64,000 nucleotides of DNA from Urechis unicinctus (Eukaryota; Annelida; Polychaeta; Xenopneusta; Urechidae), in contig CM067356.1 of assembly GCA_034190875.2 (NCBI GenBank), positions 22,069,258-22,133,257 on the forward strand, written 5' to 3'. Shown in pieces: positions 49,196 to 61,800 of the stretch. The notes beneath the pieces are model-generated. The model had not been told where the DNA came from and made no database searches. It saw only the letters and a list, made by a program, of their open reading frames with translations. Position 1 is the stretch's first letter; each line of letters begins with the position of its first letter. The position numbers and the translations under genes were made by a program.

Positions 49196-49412
49196 CTCTC
49201 CCAAGCTGGCGTGCGAATATGTTGAGCGCATCACACTATTCCCAAGCCGGCGTGCGAATACTATGATAATGCTCTACTATTCGCACGCCGGCTTGACAAC
49301 GTTCACTATTCCCACGCCGGCGTGCGAATATAATCATCAAACTCTACTATTCGCACGCCGGCGTGCGAATTTGGTTGGAGTGGCTCATTATTCCCACGCC
49401 GGCTTGCGAATA
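49196..49412. repeat. 41-bp-period array of 24-bp palindromes
   Basis: Six units start at 49196, 49237, 49278, 49307, 49348 and 49389. All steps are 41 except one of 29, where 12 bases are lost. Each unit has a 24-base near-palindrome (core CACGCCGGCGTGCGAATA with a TATTC start) and a 17-base spacer. Spacers differ but two of them are related (ATGATAATGCTCTAC, AATCATCAAACTCTAC), so they are diverged copies rather than independent inserts. Confidence 0.9.
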
Positions 49413-49431
49413 ACCTCTTCCTTCGAGAAAA

Positions 49432-49470
49432 GGTGACGTCTTGTAGGGCTATCCAGGCCACAGATCCGTA
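49432..49470 (+). repeat. Dispersed 50-base motif, copy E
   Basis: GTGACGTCTTGTAGGGCTAT followed by CCAGGCCACAGATCCG. It shows how the CAGACGTC and CCAGGCC-ATCCGG blocks join in one family. Another weak copy (AGACGTACAGTAGGGCTAAC) is at 51685-51704. Confidence 0.65.
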
Positions 49471-49705
49471 AACGAACCTCAATCTCGCTTTTGGTTTATA
49501 ACAATACACGTACCTCTATGTGGCTTTATGGAAAATTAATTACTTTGTGTTACTAAAGAACACGATACCAGCATCATTTATCATGAACAGTCGACCACCA
49601 TATGATTATTTGCCGGATATACACCAACAAATGATCCCTCATCATATTCGAGTAAGTCACGTGACCATTATGTTTATGTTTCGCTCGCATACCATGTGCC
49701 GAGAG

Positions 49706-49718
49706 CAGTATAAATCGA
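49706..49718 (+). promoter_or_regulatory. TATA-like element upstream of SLC6 gene
   Basis: CAGTATAAATCG, 174 bases before the start codon at 49888. No intron signal lies between, so a TSS near 49735-49740 is plausible. It is a single-motif inference. Confidence 0.35.
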
Positions 49719-49887
49719 TTTTTACGAGCGGCGATCGTTAGAACGCTGCGAGGTGTGCTGTCAGAAACAAGGCAAGCGGAGCGGTTTTAGTTTGACCTGA
49801 AGCAACTGGCATTTGGACTTTTATCTCTTTGAATATTTAAGAGTTTCGAGTGTCGTACTGCACGAGCCGATTGGTTAAATCAAAATC

Positions 49888-52800
49888 ATGGCTCCCGTGC
49901 ATGGCTCGTATGAACAAATTACAAAAGAAGGACCTTTGGTGGTGTCCGCTTTCGCAGAAGTGGGTGGTTTTGGTAATTCTGACTCAAATAAAAGCCAGTC
50001 CGAAGCATCCAGTGTTAATTCAGTTTCGTCTAATGCTGATTCGGCTGAGAACGAATGTTGTCTGCCCGTTCTGGATCCGGACACACGGAAGCCGATGATA
50101 AAAACAGGGACGATGCCAGGGCGTCAGGAATGGAATAAGGAATTAGAGTTCGTTTTGGCCTGCGTTGGAAACGCGGTCGGACTCGGGAACTTATGGAGAT
50201 TTCCATACCTGTGCCATGATTCCGGAGGGGGTGAGTTGTTTAATTTGTTAAATTTCTTGGAAAACAGAACCTGCACTCATTGACCCAATGGAAAACGTTA
50301 TCCTAACCGAAGCGATTGCCATGTCACACAGTTACTGGCCAGTTCTATCTTACATAAAGCTTGCCAGCTTAAATACTACTACTAGCCCTATCGAATCGAG
50401 CTGCATATCGTCTATGTTGGACGCTCGGATACATTCTTCTAACAGCAACGAGACAAAAATTATCTCTGTCAAAGCCAAAGGCTCCACATAACTACGCGTT
50501 GTTTTTCTGTCTTTTATATTATGTGCCGATACTTAACGCGCTCGTATTTTCCGACGCGTTTGATACCCAGCTGGGAGATCAGGTTGGGTGCGGCCTGACG
50601 TTTGTGTGCGAGAGGGCGATGCATATTGTCGTCAGGATGGGTTTAACAGACGATTGCTGTTTTTGATTATCCCTCCTTTCCACGATACAATTCCTTTGCT
50701 TTTTATGAACCGGCTATTCACTGCTGTTCCCCACTCATCTTGACGGTGAATTTCAAATTTGCCGAGTCAGCATTACTTTCGTACTGTGTGACGTCATGTT
50801 TAGCGGGAACATATTTGAGTGAGGAATTGGATTACCTGGTGGCGTGAGAGAGCCCGTGGATGAATTCGCCGCATGGGTGACTGATATCATTGGGTATCGA
50901 TTGATTTACAGTGTTCTTTTCATGGTTTTTTGTATTTGTCGATCATGATAACATGTCAGGAAGAGTTGTTCAGGCCTTACACTTACAGTGAGAACTCGTG
51001 TTTATCTTTGTCACCTTTTGGCGGGTAACAAGGTTGCGGTCTCAGTAACTTGAGCGATTTCCATTCAAAACATACCTCATTGGTGGCTGTAACGCCCACC
51101 GTGACCAAATCTGTATTTATTTCATCGAAATTTGGGCACCATGGGTGGTCCGTGTGTTTTCCACTGGTATCAACAGCAGCAGTCATGTGTGTTTATGGGT
51201 AGACACTGATGTGAGAGTCTCATCGAGTCAAGGTCATCTGCATCTCGGTGCCTATCACTGCAAAGGTCAGGATGAGAAGGGGGGGGGGGGGGGTGGATGT
51301 CCATATGGGTTGTCAACCATACTTTCCTCGGCTGGTTGTTAGAAACCATATAACACACGTGTCACTGTGTTGGTTAAAACCGTATACTTACCTTTCCTTG
51401 GCTTGAAGGAATCACAATAAAGGTCAATCAATAAAATTCGACCTGCACAATAACTTATGCATATTAGGCATGACTGAAACTGCCCCACTTTGTAATCCGG
51501 TCAATGTAATATTTGTTTGGATCATCACGTTATATGGGAATGTTACCCCGCCGCTTGATCGATTCTTGGCTTCTAGGAATAAGACAGGAAGTTGTGAACG
51601 TTTACATCTATTGATTCACACCTTTCGCTGGCCCTGCGTGGACGTACCATTTCATTATACCATTATTATACCGTACCATTATTATAGACGTACAGTAGGG
51701 CTAACCTTCCGCGTGTCTTCAGTAAAGTTGCATAATTATGTTAGTTAAGATGAATACATCTGATCTCTCCTCCGGTCCTCTGTACTCCGCACTTACACAC
51801 GTTCGAGTTTCCTTAGGCCCCACCCCCCACCCCCACCCCAGCCTTGTCAATCGGTGGCGAGATTCCAAATAAGTCACCACATTACCCCTCATGTTTACAC
51901 GTGGGGCTTTTGATGAAAAATAAAAGCTGTTAATATTGGCCTTGAGTGAATAAGGCCAGACACTTGCCAGGACATGATCTTCTATCAGTTGATCTTATGT
52001 TGAAGGTCGTGTAATCATGTTTGAAAGGGGTTGAGGTATCTGTTTGACGGGAGCAGGTGTTGTAATAGATTGAATGGAAAAAGTAATGCTCCTGCTGTGA
52101 AAGTGGTCGTGTTATTATTGTTTTGATGTCGACTTTTTGGACGACTTCATTTCTGTTCAAAACTGCAAAAATATAGTCACGTTCCCCTAGCCCTTGGCGG
52201 CGAGCCTTGTTTACATGTTAATGATATTCAATACTGACCGCCAAGGACTCAACGGCGAGAAGCGTTGCCGAACCCCTGGAGTTTAGCTAAAATACGGACG
52301 GAGCGGCTTTTGGTTTCGTTCACCAGAATTAATCATTGAGTTGGGATTCAGCTTAGCACGCCGACAAAAAGAATCTTAAGTCTTCCTCGCGTGACGACTC
52401 AAGCTGACTTAAGATCGCTCTTTAAAAATGGATACGGCCCCTTTTGGAGTTTAGCTAACCAAAAAATACGGACGGAGGTTATTTGAATTTTTGGTTTCAT
52501 AAACCAGAATTAATCATTGAGGCTGTTGTTTTGGGATTCAGCTTAGCACGCCGTCGATGGAATTATTTCCCAATCGTGTGGATTAGCCGTGATTATATTG
52601 CCGATTATAAGATGGGCTCTCGTTGCAAATCGTCTCCATAGAAACAATGGTTCATCGTGCCGCTAGCGTTGTGGTCATGACTTCATCATGGATGAATCAT
52701 CCGTATATTATACAGATACCATAAATATTGTACAGTAGTCTCAAGGATTGTTTGTATTCATCGCGGAATTATAATGTTATTAGACGACTCAAGTTAAGAT

Positions 52801-55800
52801 TCTTTATGGATATCGTCTCGGCCCCGTGGAGCGTTGTTTTAGCTGGATAACAAAAATAGTGCGGACGGAGCGGATATCACCTTTTGGTGGGATTTCGTTC
52901 ACCAGACTATTCCTTTTTACTTTGTTTTGATAAACGATAAGTTTGAGTTGGGATTAGACCCACTATAGACAGCTTGCCTGGTCGATTTCCTAAATCGACC
53001 CTTTCCCACTCCAACTCCAGCAGGCCTAATCGTTTTTCTGTTTGCCTTGAGCTGGGCGGTCTAAGTTCGCTAACAAATACGCTTGACTCGTCTTAGCTTA
53101 TTTCAGTTAAGACGACTCAAGTTAAGATTCTTTATGGATATCAAGCCTGGTCGATTTCCTTTGTGCTTGCTGTGTGAATTAAATAATAAATAGGATAGTT
53201 ATCAAGCGGTTAATTGTGCTTGCTGGTAAATAGGATAGTTAATTGGATGGGTAGTCTCACACTAAGCTGATGGCAAGTGTATTTTTGATGGTCTAGCATC
53301 AAGAAATTTTCCCAGAAATAGGTGCGATGATTCAGCAAAAAGATAAGTCGATAGCGGCAAATAACGTCACCTCCCAGGAAAAATCACACTACCCCTTCCC
53401 TCTCTCACGCCGCCTCGCCCAACGCACTGTAGTGACGGTAGTGCCGTGTTAATTGATCGACCAGGGCCCCGCCTCGAGCTTTTGTCGCTTGTCGCAGGAC
53501 ATCGATTCTACCTTTACCTTTCAGAAACCATGAATAAATACACAGCGTTGACCCAATAACAACAATTGTCAAGTGAATAAACTGACCTTATTTTCAACAG
53601 TGACCATGACCGGATCACCGTTCACCATAAGGTATTGGGGGGATTATGTTTAAATTCAAAAGTTATTGTACATAATTGAATCACACGCAAGTCCTGTATT
53701 AATCTTAGAACTTGGGTACGAGTTGGTGTTAAAACTTGGGTACGAGTTGGTTGACCCTACGCTGCCGCTGCCCTACCCGACGCTGCCCGACCCGATGCTA
53801 GGCTACCCTCCCCTTCCCGATGCTACCATACCCTACCCTACCCCTGGCCGCTTGTGACGGGCGAGCTAGGAGGCTAGGCATGGTGCGTCGGCACCGAGAG
53901 TAGTTTAGCTGTTTAGGACGACCACATTGCTTGTCAAAATAATGGAAATTTATGTTGATAATGTTTAAACTCAACGTTATTGTACATAAGTGTATTACAC
54001 GCAATCCGGTATTAATCTTAGAACTTGGGTACGAGTTGGTTTGGGTACGAGTTTACCTAACTCGGTATTGGGTGGCCATCATTGTAAACCTTATCTAATC
54101 ATATCAATGCAGGGTTCGAAATTACCACCCGCCCGCCAATGGCGGGTGAAATTTGAGTCGGGCGGGTAAATAATCACAACCACCCGCCCGAGTGGCGGGT
54201 AGATTTTTTCGCGCTAACACCTCGCGCCCAGTTCAATACAACAGCAGTTGGGCTCGCGTGATTAAGCGCCGCTTGAACCATAAACCCGACAAACACACGA
54301 GATAAGAAAGCTTCCCGGCTGTATACTATCATGTCTTGCATAATTTATTGACCTACAGTGTATAAACTGAAAGTAAACTGTTTAATAAACCGATGGCATA
54401 GATAGGCTCACAGAAAAAAAGTTATACAACTAACGTGCCTTGATTGTTTGGGAAGACTTTATAATCCATAGATCAGGGATCAGCTGGCTGCAGTCAGTGT
54501 ATAATTTTGACCCATCACGGTATCTGGTGTGAAGACAAGAACATGGACAAAAGCCCACCCCACTCCCTCCCAAGCTATCTAATGGCAGCCTCTCGTATTT
54601 GAATACAACATGCACCTACTGACCTGAATAAGTCGAACGGTTACTTGGCAACAACGAATCAACGAGACTCCCCATTTCCTGTCTGTTGAAAAATTTTATG
54701 TAACCGCTTTTCCATCGCATAAAGGCATTTTTATTTTAATTCATCAATTTGATTTACCATGTATCATCTGTGGATGGTATTCATAAGACAAGTCAACTCT
54801 TCTCGCGCCAGTAACAGTTGTAAGTGACGCGACGGAAAGACGTAACATCACCCATACGCGCGCGATGTTTTCTTCGCGCTCTCCTCGTGACTTTTCTTCC
54901 GCTTCTGCTTTGCGAATGCAGTACGTTCTAATTGCATTTAACGATAGGCCCACCTACAGTTGTATGACTTACGTAACGCGCGTGGCGTTTCTTGCAAGTT
55001 GACTTCCAAGCCGTCAGTAAGCATACCTATATAACTGCATGCGATTTGTTAACGGTACAACATTCCCGAAGATGTCGTGCCTTCAGGACTAAGAGGTCGC
55101 AGACTATATATAAGAAGTGATGATGTAGATGAGGAAAAGTATGTGTGTGTTGGAAAATTGTGCTGTTGACCTCATTCAATAAATGCTTGCTTTTTGTATG
55201 TTTTTACAGGTTCGTAAATATTGATTTGAATGTTGCGTTTAATATTAGAATAAAATATTTAACAACAATAAAAACGCGTACATTTTTGTTTTTTACTATA
55301 TTATACTGAAAATGTAGGGCCCGTAGAAAATTTGTAGGGCCGGTAGAAATATTTGGCTTATTTCTAGCCCTGCAATGCTACAGGACCCTCTGCTGTTGGA
55401 GCCTGATTGGCTAATTACGCACCTTTTTGCGGGCGCAATGTTGAGTAGGTCGGATTTAGTAGGACATCACTCTGTGGCCCTATGTTGTGGTCTCTGTCAC
55501 CAGGTTACCGCTGTGTACTCGTCCCATTTTTAATTATATTTGTAGCAGCATTAAAGCAAGTGTGTGACCTGCTCCAACCGTATCAGTTTATATACATTAT
55601 CCTCTGCTTACACAGAGTTAGTATGTATGTATGTTAATCTTAAATGCTTATTGAGAAATGATAGTGAGAAATTAAAACCTAGTATGCATGTATGTTTCCA
55701 TTTATAACATTCCAAATTATCAGTTGACAAACAGCACTTACACAGTTCAGTTGAATTGTTGTTAAACGCATGACATAGTTTCGTCTTGTTAATATAGTTT

Positions 55801-58800
55801 GTTGTGATGTCATCCAGGTGCTTTCCTCATCCCCTACTTCGTGATGCTCATCATCTGCGGCATCCCGCTTCTCTATATGGAACTCGCCCTCGGCCAGTAC
55901 ACTCGCCTGGGCCCTGTAGGTGCTCTCCAAACCATATGCCCGCTTTTCCAAGGTCAGTTGGACTGACATGGAGTAATTACTCCATGGTTGGACCGAGTCA
56001 CTATTTACCTATATTGGGCTGATACACATGACTCGTGGGTGAATTGTAAGGTTGGTTTGCTGTCAGCACAAGGATGTTAGGTGTGAACCCAAGAAAAAAA
56101 CTAAATAGTCAAGTATTGGTGTTGTTGGAGAGTATCTGAAGTGGTAAGCTGATAGTTAAGTGGAGTTTTGTCTTGGTGAAATAATTGACTTAGTTCGAGG
56201 ACTTGAACTGCTTTGTTCAAATATTTCAATGGTGGCACTGTTTCGCAACGTTCCGCATGAGACCCGTATCAGTTTATGAACTTGGTAGTATGCGCTTGTT
56301 GCTGATGGTGACAAAGGCTGTTTGGGTTGTGTGTGTGTTTGGGGGGTGGTGGCCAGAGGCAGTCTTGCCTTGTGACTTGCTTTGAGTATGCAGGGTGGGA
56401 GAAGAATTTTAGCTGGGCCTTCGCGGTTGAAATGTATATATTTGGTAATTTGGGCTGAGCTCATTTCATGTCAATAACCATCTCTTATCCTGTCCTTGAC
56501 TAAACATTCCAATGCCTATTGTGGTTGCTAACTTCTTCATGCCTACATGAACAGACACTCATTATTAAGTACTTTACCTTTGTAAAGACTTAACATGGAA
56601 ATACTCCTCAAATAAGCAAGGAATGGCAATTGGCTGCCTGCCAGTGGTTTCTATAGGTTCTGATACAGAACATTCTCCTTCACTGATCATGATATTGTGT
56701 ATGGGTTTGAAATATAACAAGACATACATGGGTGGTTTTGAAATTGTTTGAACTGGTGACAATGATGTGTGGTGCAATGTCGATCATACTGCACCTAAAC
56801 TGCAGTCTATAAAGACACTTACTTACAAGTAGATATCCTGAGACATCCATGAGGTTTTCATAATATCTACGTCTTTTGTAAAAACTGAATGCTAACCTTA
56901 TAGCTGCCAACAGATGATTGAAGCCATATTGTGAAGGCAAAGAAAGGCTTTGACGGCATGTTCATCATCTATTGCTCTCATCAGTCATGTACATGTATTA
57001 AAGTCATCTGACGTAGGCTGACCACCTAACATAAAGGGCACCGTTAAATCTTGTCCACAGGACCCTGATACTCCCACTGTAATGCCCCTTGCACACATTA
57101 CCTGTGACTACCTTACCAGACCAAGTCTATCACACTTATTGGTCTCAGATGGGTTCCTCCCAATATTAAACATTAGCCTTCACAATGCTATTCTTATATA
57201 ACATTCAGTTATTTGTGTTTGGTTTGTGTTGGGTGAACTATAACTGTCATGTGAGGTCATATCTCAGCCATGACAAGCCATCTCTTTACCCTACGACCAC
57301 CCTTTAATGTACTCACTAGACGGCGTTGTGGGTGGTGTGGCAGGTGCTGGGATGGGAATGGTGATGCTGAGCTTCCTCCTCTGTACCTACTACAACGTCA
57401 TCCTCAGCTGGGCCATGTATTACATGTTCTCCATCTTCCAGTCCACACTGCCCTGGGCTGAATGCCATGATGAGTGGAATGAAACACGCTGCTGGGACGA
57501 CTATTCTGCCAACGCCAGCTTCTACAGACCAAATGATACCATCTCCCCGAGTCAGCTCTTCTACGAGTTCGTATCTCTTCTCCCCTTTTCGTGTGGCTCC
57601 AATGTTCTTATTGGTTTGGGATGTGACTCATTGATTACCATGTTAAATGTTTCATTAACCTGTTCAGTGGTTTTAGAGGTAAATTGTGGATGTCACATAT
57701 TGGTCAGGCTGACTGTCTGATCCTTAGATTTCTTCTTATATTTAAATATCCACTCCACAATCTGACTGAGAGTTATCTATAAATGGACGGTTGGCTTTGG
57801 TGCATAATGACTTGCTATAGGTCTTAATGCATTAACATCAAGACAATTCAACTAATAAAGCACACAAATTATTCAAAGAAGTTTAGAACACATAGCAAAG
57901 ACTATTACAAATCTATAAAATATTCAAGATATTCAAGATGGAAAAACTTAAGCACAAGTTGATAGCCTGCAACTTGCATTTGGTTTTTGGTTCTTTGAGT
58001 AAACACATACAGACAATAAATTTGAAAGCAGATATTGCTGGTAGTCATATGTGATGTATAAGCCAACATTGAGATCTATACACTATGATACTTCAGTCTT
58101 TCTGTAATTGATCACTTGGTGGCTGTTGGTGCATGTTATCATCAAAATGAACTTATTTTACATTACACCAAAGAGTTGACAAGGAATGAAGGCCATGCTC
58201 GATGTTGTCTGTCTCTTGGGTCAGCTTACAGTTACAGTTGCTGGGCTCATGCTATTGTGTTTGAATAATTGCATGGCTTGTAATTGCCAACATAAGCCAT
58301 ACTGGGTTTGGCTGTTGTGTAAATCTGTATCTATGTGAATGTATGGTATCATCAGTTTCATCTGGCTACTTATGGATTTTCATTTTAGGCTTTCATTGTA
58401 GACTACACACTAGCTTTACAGAAGTCTGGTTACTATGGACAACATGGCTACCCTATAAACTGTCATCCTCAAGCCATATGGAGGCTTATTTGTTAACAAT
58501 GCATCATTTGGCATATTAATGATCTACTGGTACAGAGTAGCTTTGTTACCATAGTTTCACTATTGTTCACTGTAGTCGTGCTTGATTTAATCCATTTTAT
58601 TCCTCCTCATATGGTTATTTTTTAGGCATTAATGAGCAGTGTACTTATTTTTTTACAGGAATGAATCACATTTTTCATCACAGAATCATTGTTCTACTTT
58701 TTTTCACTGATTTTGATATCTACATGATACTTCAATGATTGGCAGGTTTGCAGCTAGTGGCACATAACACAATCCTATTCTTGCTGTTTTCCATGACAGG

Positions 58801-61800
58801 TTATCAACGATAATCACAGTTGCTGTCTCGCCGTGCTCTACAGATGTCTTCTATAAGTCATTAGCCCCTAATTCCCTTAAAAGGACCTGGCTAGCAAGGT
58901 TTGATGAGTCAGCACCTTCTCGGTGTGTAAAAAAGACCCGCTCATTTTCAGAGACTATCTAGTGTGGATCTAGTTAACAGGTCCAGTCCAAGACCAAATG
59001 TGGTCACATGACTAAGACACAGGTGATGAGATGATTGCTGCACTCTCTCAGGTGAATCCTTTGCCACTGTATTCCATAATCACCGTCACTTGTAAACCGG
59101 TAAAACCTTGCTAATAACACCATGGGCCGTTACCGTGACACATTGGCAAAGATGATTCCACAAAACCCTCTGGTTGGTGCTTTGTAGAGGACCTCTCAAA
59201 AGGGTCTGATCAAGAAATTATTTATTGATCAAATTTGCTGAAATATTGATGAATAATATTTATGGCAGTAAAAACCAATCATGGATTTATGGTTTAATCT
59301 GTGGAAAGAATCGCGGCTGAGAGGCAGATGTTTCTGCTCTTAATAAATCGTCATTGTTGTGGAGGATGAAGCGAGGACCCCCTCCCACCCTGCTCTATGG
59401 GAGCGCCCCTGGCTGTGTGAATGTTCTGCTCATGTTAGCTTTGGATGAACTGTTTCAACTGATGAATGTCATAATGTATGCCTGGTTACTCCCACAGCTG
59501 CTGCAGTTCTCGCTTCATCCTCACTGCAGTGGGCAATGCCAACAAAGAAAGTCAAAAACATTTCGACATATCCCCAGTTAAAGTGTCACTACCAATTGTC
59601 CCTTGACAAATTTGCGCTTTCCATCCTAGGCGATACTCGTCAACTTGACACCTGCCTCGTTGTCATGGTGGTGGTATATGGTGATGTGGTGTGTAGTTAG
59701 AACATGATGTTGTTGACATGGTGAATCATGTGGGGTGTGTGTGACTGTTCAGGCAAGATGTCCTGCAGCAGTCAGCTGGCATGCAGGAGCAAGGCGGCAT
59801 CATCTGGCAGCTGGCACTCATCCTCCTCCTCGCTTGGGTCCTCGTCTACTTCTGCATCTTTAAAGGCGTGCGCTGGACGGGCAAGGTAGGGGCGGCCGTC
59901 ATTACAGCTATTTAACACCAGTCGCCTCTCAGATCTTCTTGCATACTAAACTCTTATCGAGGCTCCTGGTCAGGGCTTAGTATTGAGTCTGTTCCCTGTA
60001 TTGACTATCCTCGTGATTCATCATGCAGCATGACTTAGTGAGTTGATAGGTTTGACATGAAACGCCCATTAACGGTGTTGTGTTCAGGTGGTGTACTTCA
60101 CGGCAACCTTCCCCTACATCATCATCATCACTCTACTCGTGCGAGGCCTCACACTACCTGGATCACAGGATGGTGTGGATTTCTTCATCAACCCGCGCTG
60201 GGAGCTTCTCAAAGAACCAAAGGTCTACCCATTTATTCATTCATTTATTCATTGACTCATTATTTATTCATTGACTTATTTATTCATTCATTCATTTATT
60301 GGCTCACTCATCGACACATTCATTCATAGAAGTTGACAGATGTTTTGCAATGGTGAACCATTTCTGCAACATACAGTGTGCATGATTTATCAGCCACTCT
60401 CACTGCTTTACCTGATATAATGTATTATGTTGAGCTGTATTCATACTGAACACCTGTTTGATCCCCCAGGTGTGGGTGAATGCTGCTTCACAAAACTTCA
60501 ACTCCATCGGGATTGCCTTTGGATCCATGATCGCATTTTCTAGCTACAACAAGCGCAACAATAAAATCCTCAGGTTGGTTGAATCATTTTTGATAATACC
60601 TTTGCTCCAGCATCCGCCTGTATGTTTACTTTTTGTGGCAATTCTTTCTCATTTATATATTAACATTTTGTTGTTGACAGAGATGTGTTGTCAATCTGCG
60701 TGTTGAACTCGGCCACTAGCATCCTAGCCGGCTTCACCATCTTTTCCATCCTCGGTTATATCGCCTTCAATCAGGGCAAAGATGTCGCTGATGTGGTCAC
60801 GCAAGGTAGGCATCAAGGCATGGTTCTGTGGAAGTGAGAAGCTTCATGTTGGGAATTGATAACTATGGAAGCTCAGTGTACTTCGAAGGGTCACGTTAAC
60901 CCAACTTTGGTGAATCTGCTGCAGGGATGGTGTGGATTTTGATTGTGATAGATTGGGTAGGTCTGGTTTAGGCAAATGTGATAATGATCAATTCTGTTTG
61001 GGGGTGTGATTACAATGGGGTAGGTTTGGGGGTTGAAATAAGTAAGGAATGGATTGGGGGTTGTAATTAGTAAGGGATGGTTTGGGGGTTGTTATTACAA
61101 TGGTGTAGGTTTTGGTGTTGTAATTTAGTAAGGGATGGTTTGGGGGATGTAATTAGTAAGGGATGGTTTGGGGGTTGTTATTACAATAGTGTAGGTTTGG
61201 GTGTTGTAATTAGTAAGGGATGGTTTGGGTGATGTAATTAGTAAGGGATGATTTGGGGGTTGGGAAAGGAGTGCATGCAGTGGAGATGAATTGTTTGGGT
61301 AGGGATGGGTTTGATTATGTTGGTTGAAGTTTGGATAACAGATAGCATGGCTATCACTCATCAATGTTTATGTAACTGTAGGTCCCGGTCTCGTATTTAT
61401 TGTTTACCCGGCGGCTTTCTCCACCATGACCTATCCAGGAGGTCACATCCTGGCATTCCTTTTCTTCTTTATGCTCCTCTGTCTTGCCATTGACAGTCAG
61501 GTGTGTATCAGCTTACCTGTTTCATTCAATCAAAATAGATAAATCAAAACATTTTGAAAATCAGAGATCCGATTGCTGTAAAATGAGTTTGCTTGTGTCT
61601 GTGTAGTTTGCGTCTGTGGAGGTAGTGATCACAACACTGGAAGATCACTTTGGGGTCTGTATCAAGAAGTACTTGAAGAGGAAGGAATTATTGGTGTTTC
61701 TTGTATGTTGCCTGGCTTACCTTCTTGGGCTGCCAAACATCACTAACGTAAGTTAGATCTACCACTCTGTCTATCAAACATGATGACCACTGTATCTGTT

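Larger units (their letters stand above)
50231..55817. other. SLC6 intron 1, 5.6 kb, repeat-rich
   Basis: No exon seen. It holds G- and C-runs (51280-51294, 51815-51842), the dispersed repeat at 52175-52282, three diverged tandem copies (52275-52960), a duplicated segment (53610-54060) and a transposon-like element (54110-55372). Confidence 0.8.

Noticed and set aside
49196..49412. Prokaryotic CRISPR array
   Set aside because: Surrounding genes are intron-bearing animal genes, the spacers are related to one another and only 17 bases long, and no cas genes are present.
61125..61364. Minus-strand frame rich in Pro, Asn and Thr in SLC6 intron 7
   Set aside because: It is the translation of a GT-rich minisatellite.
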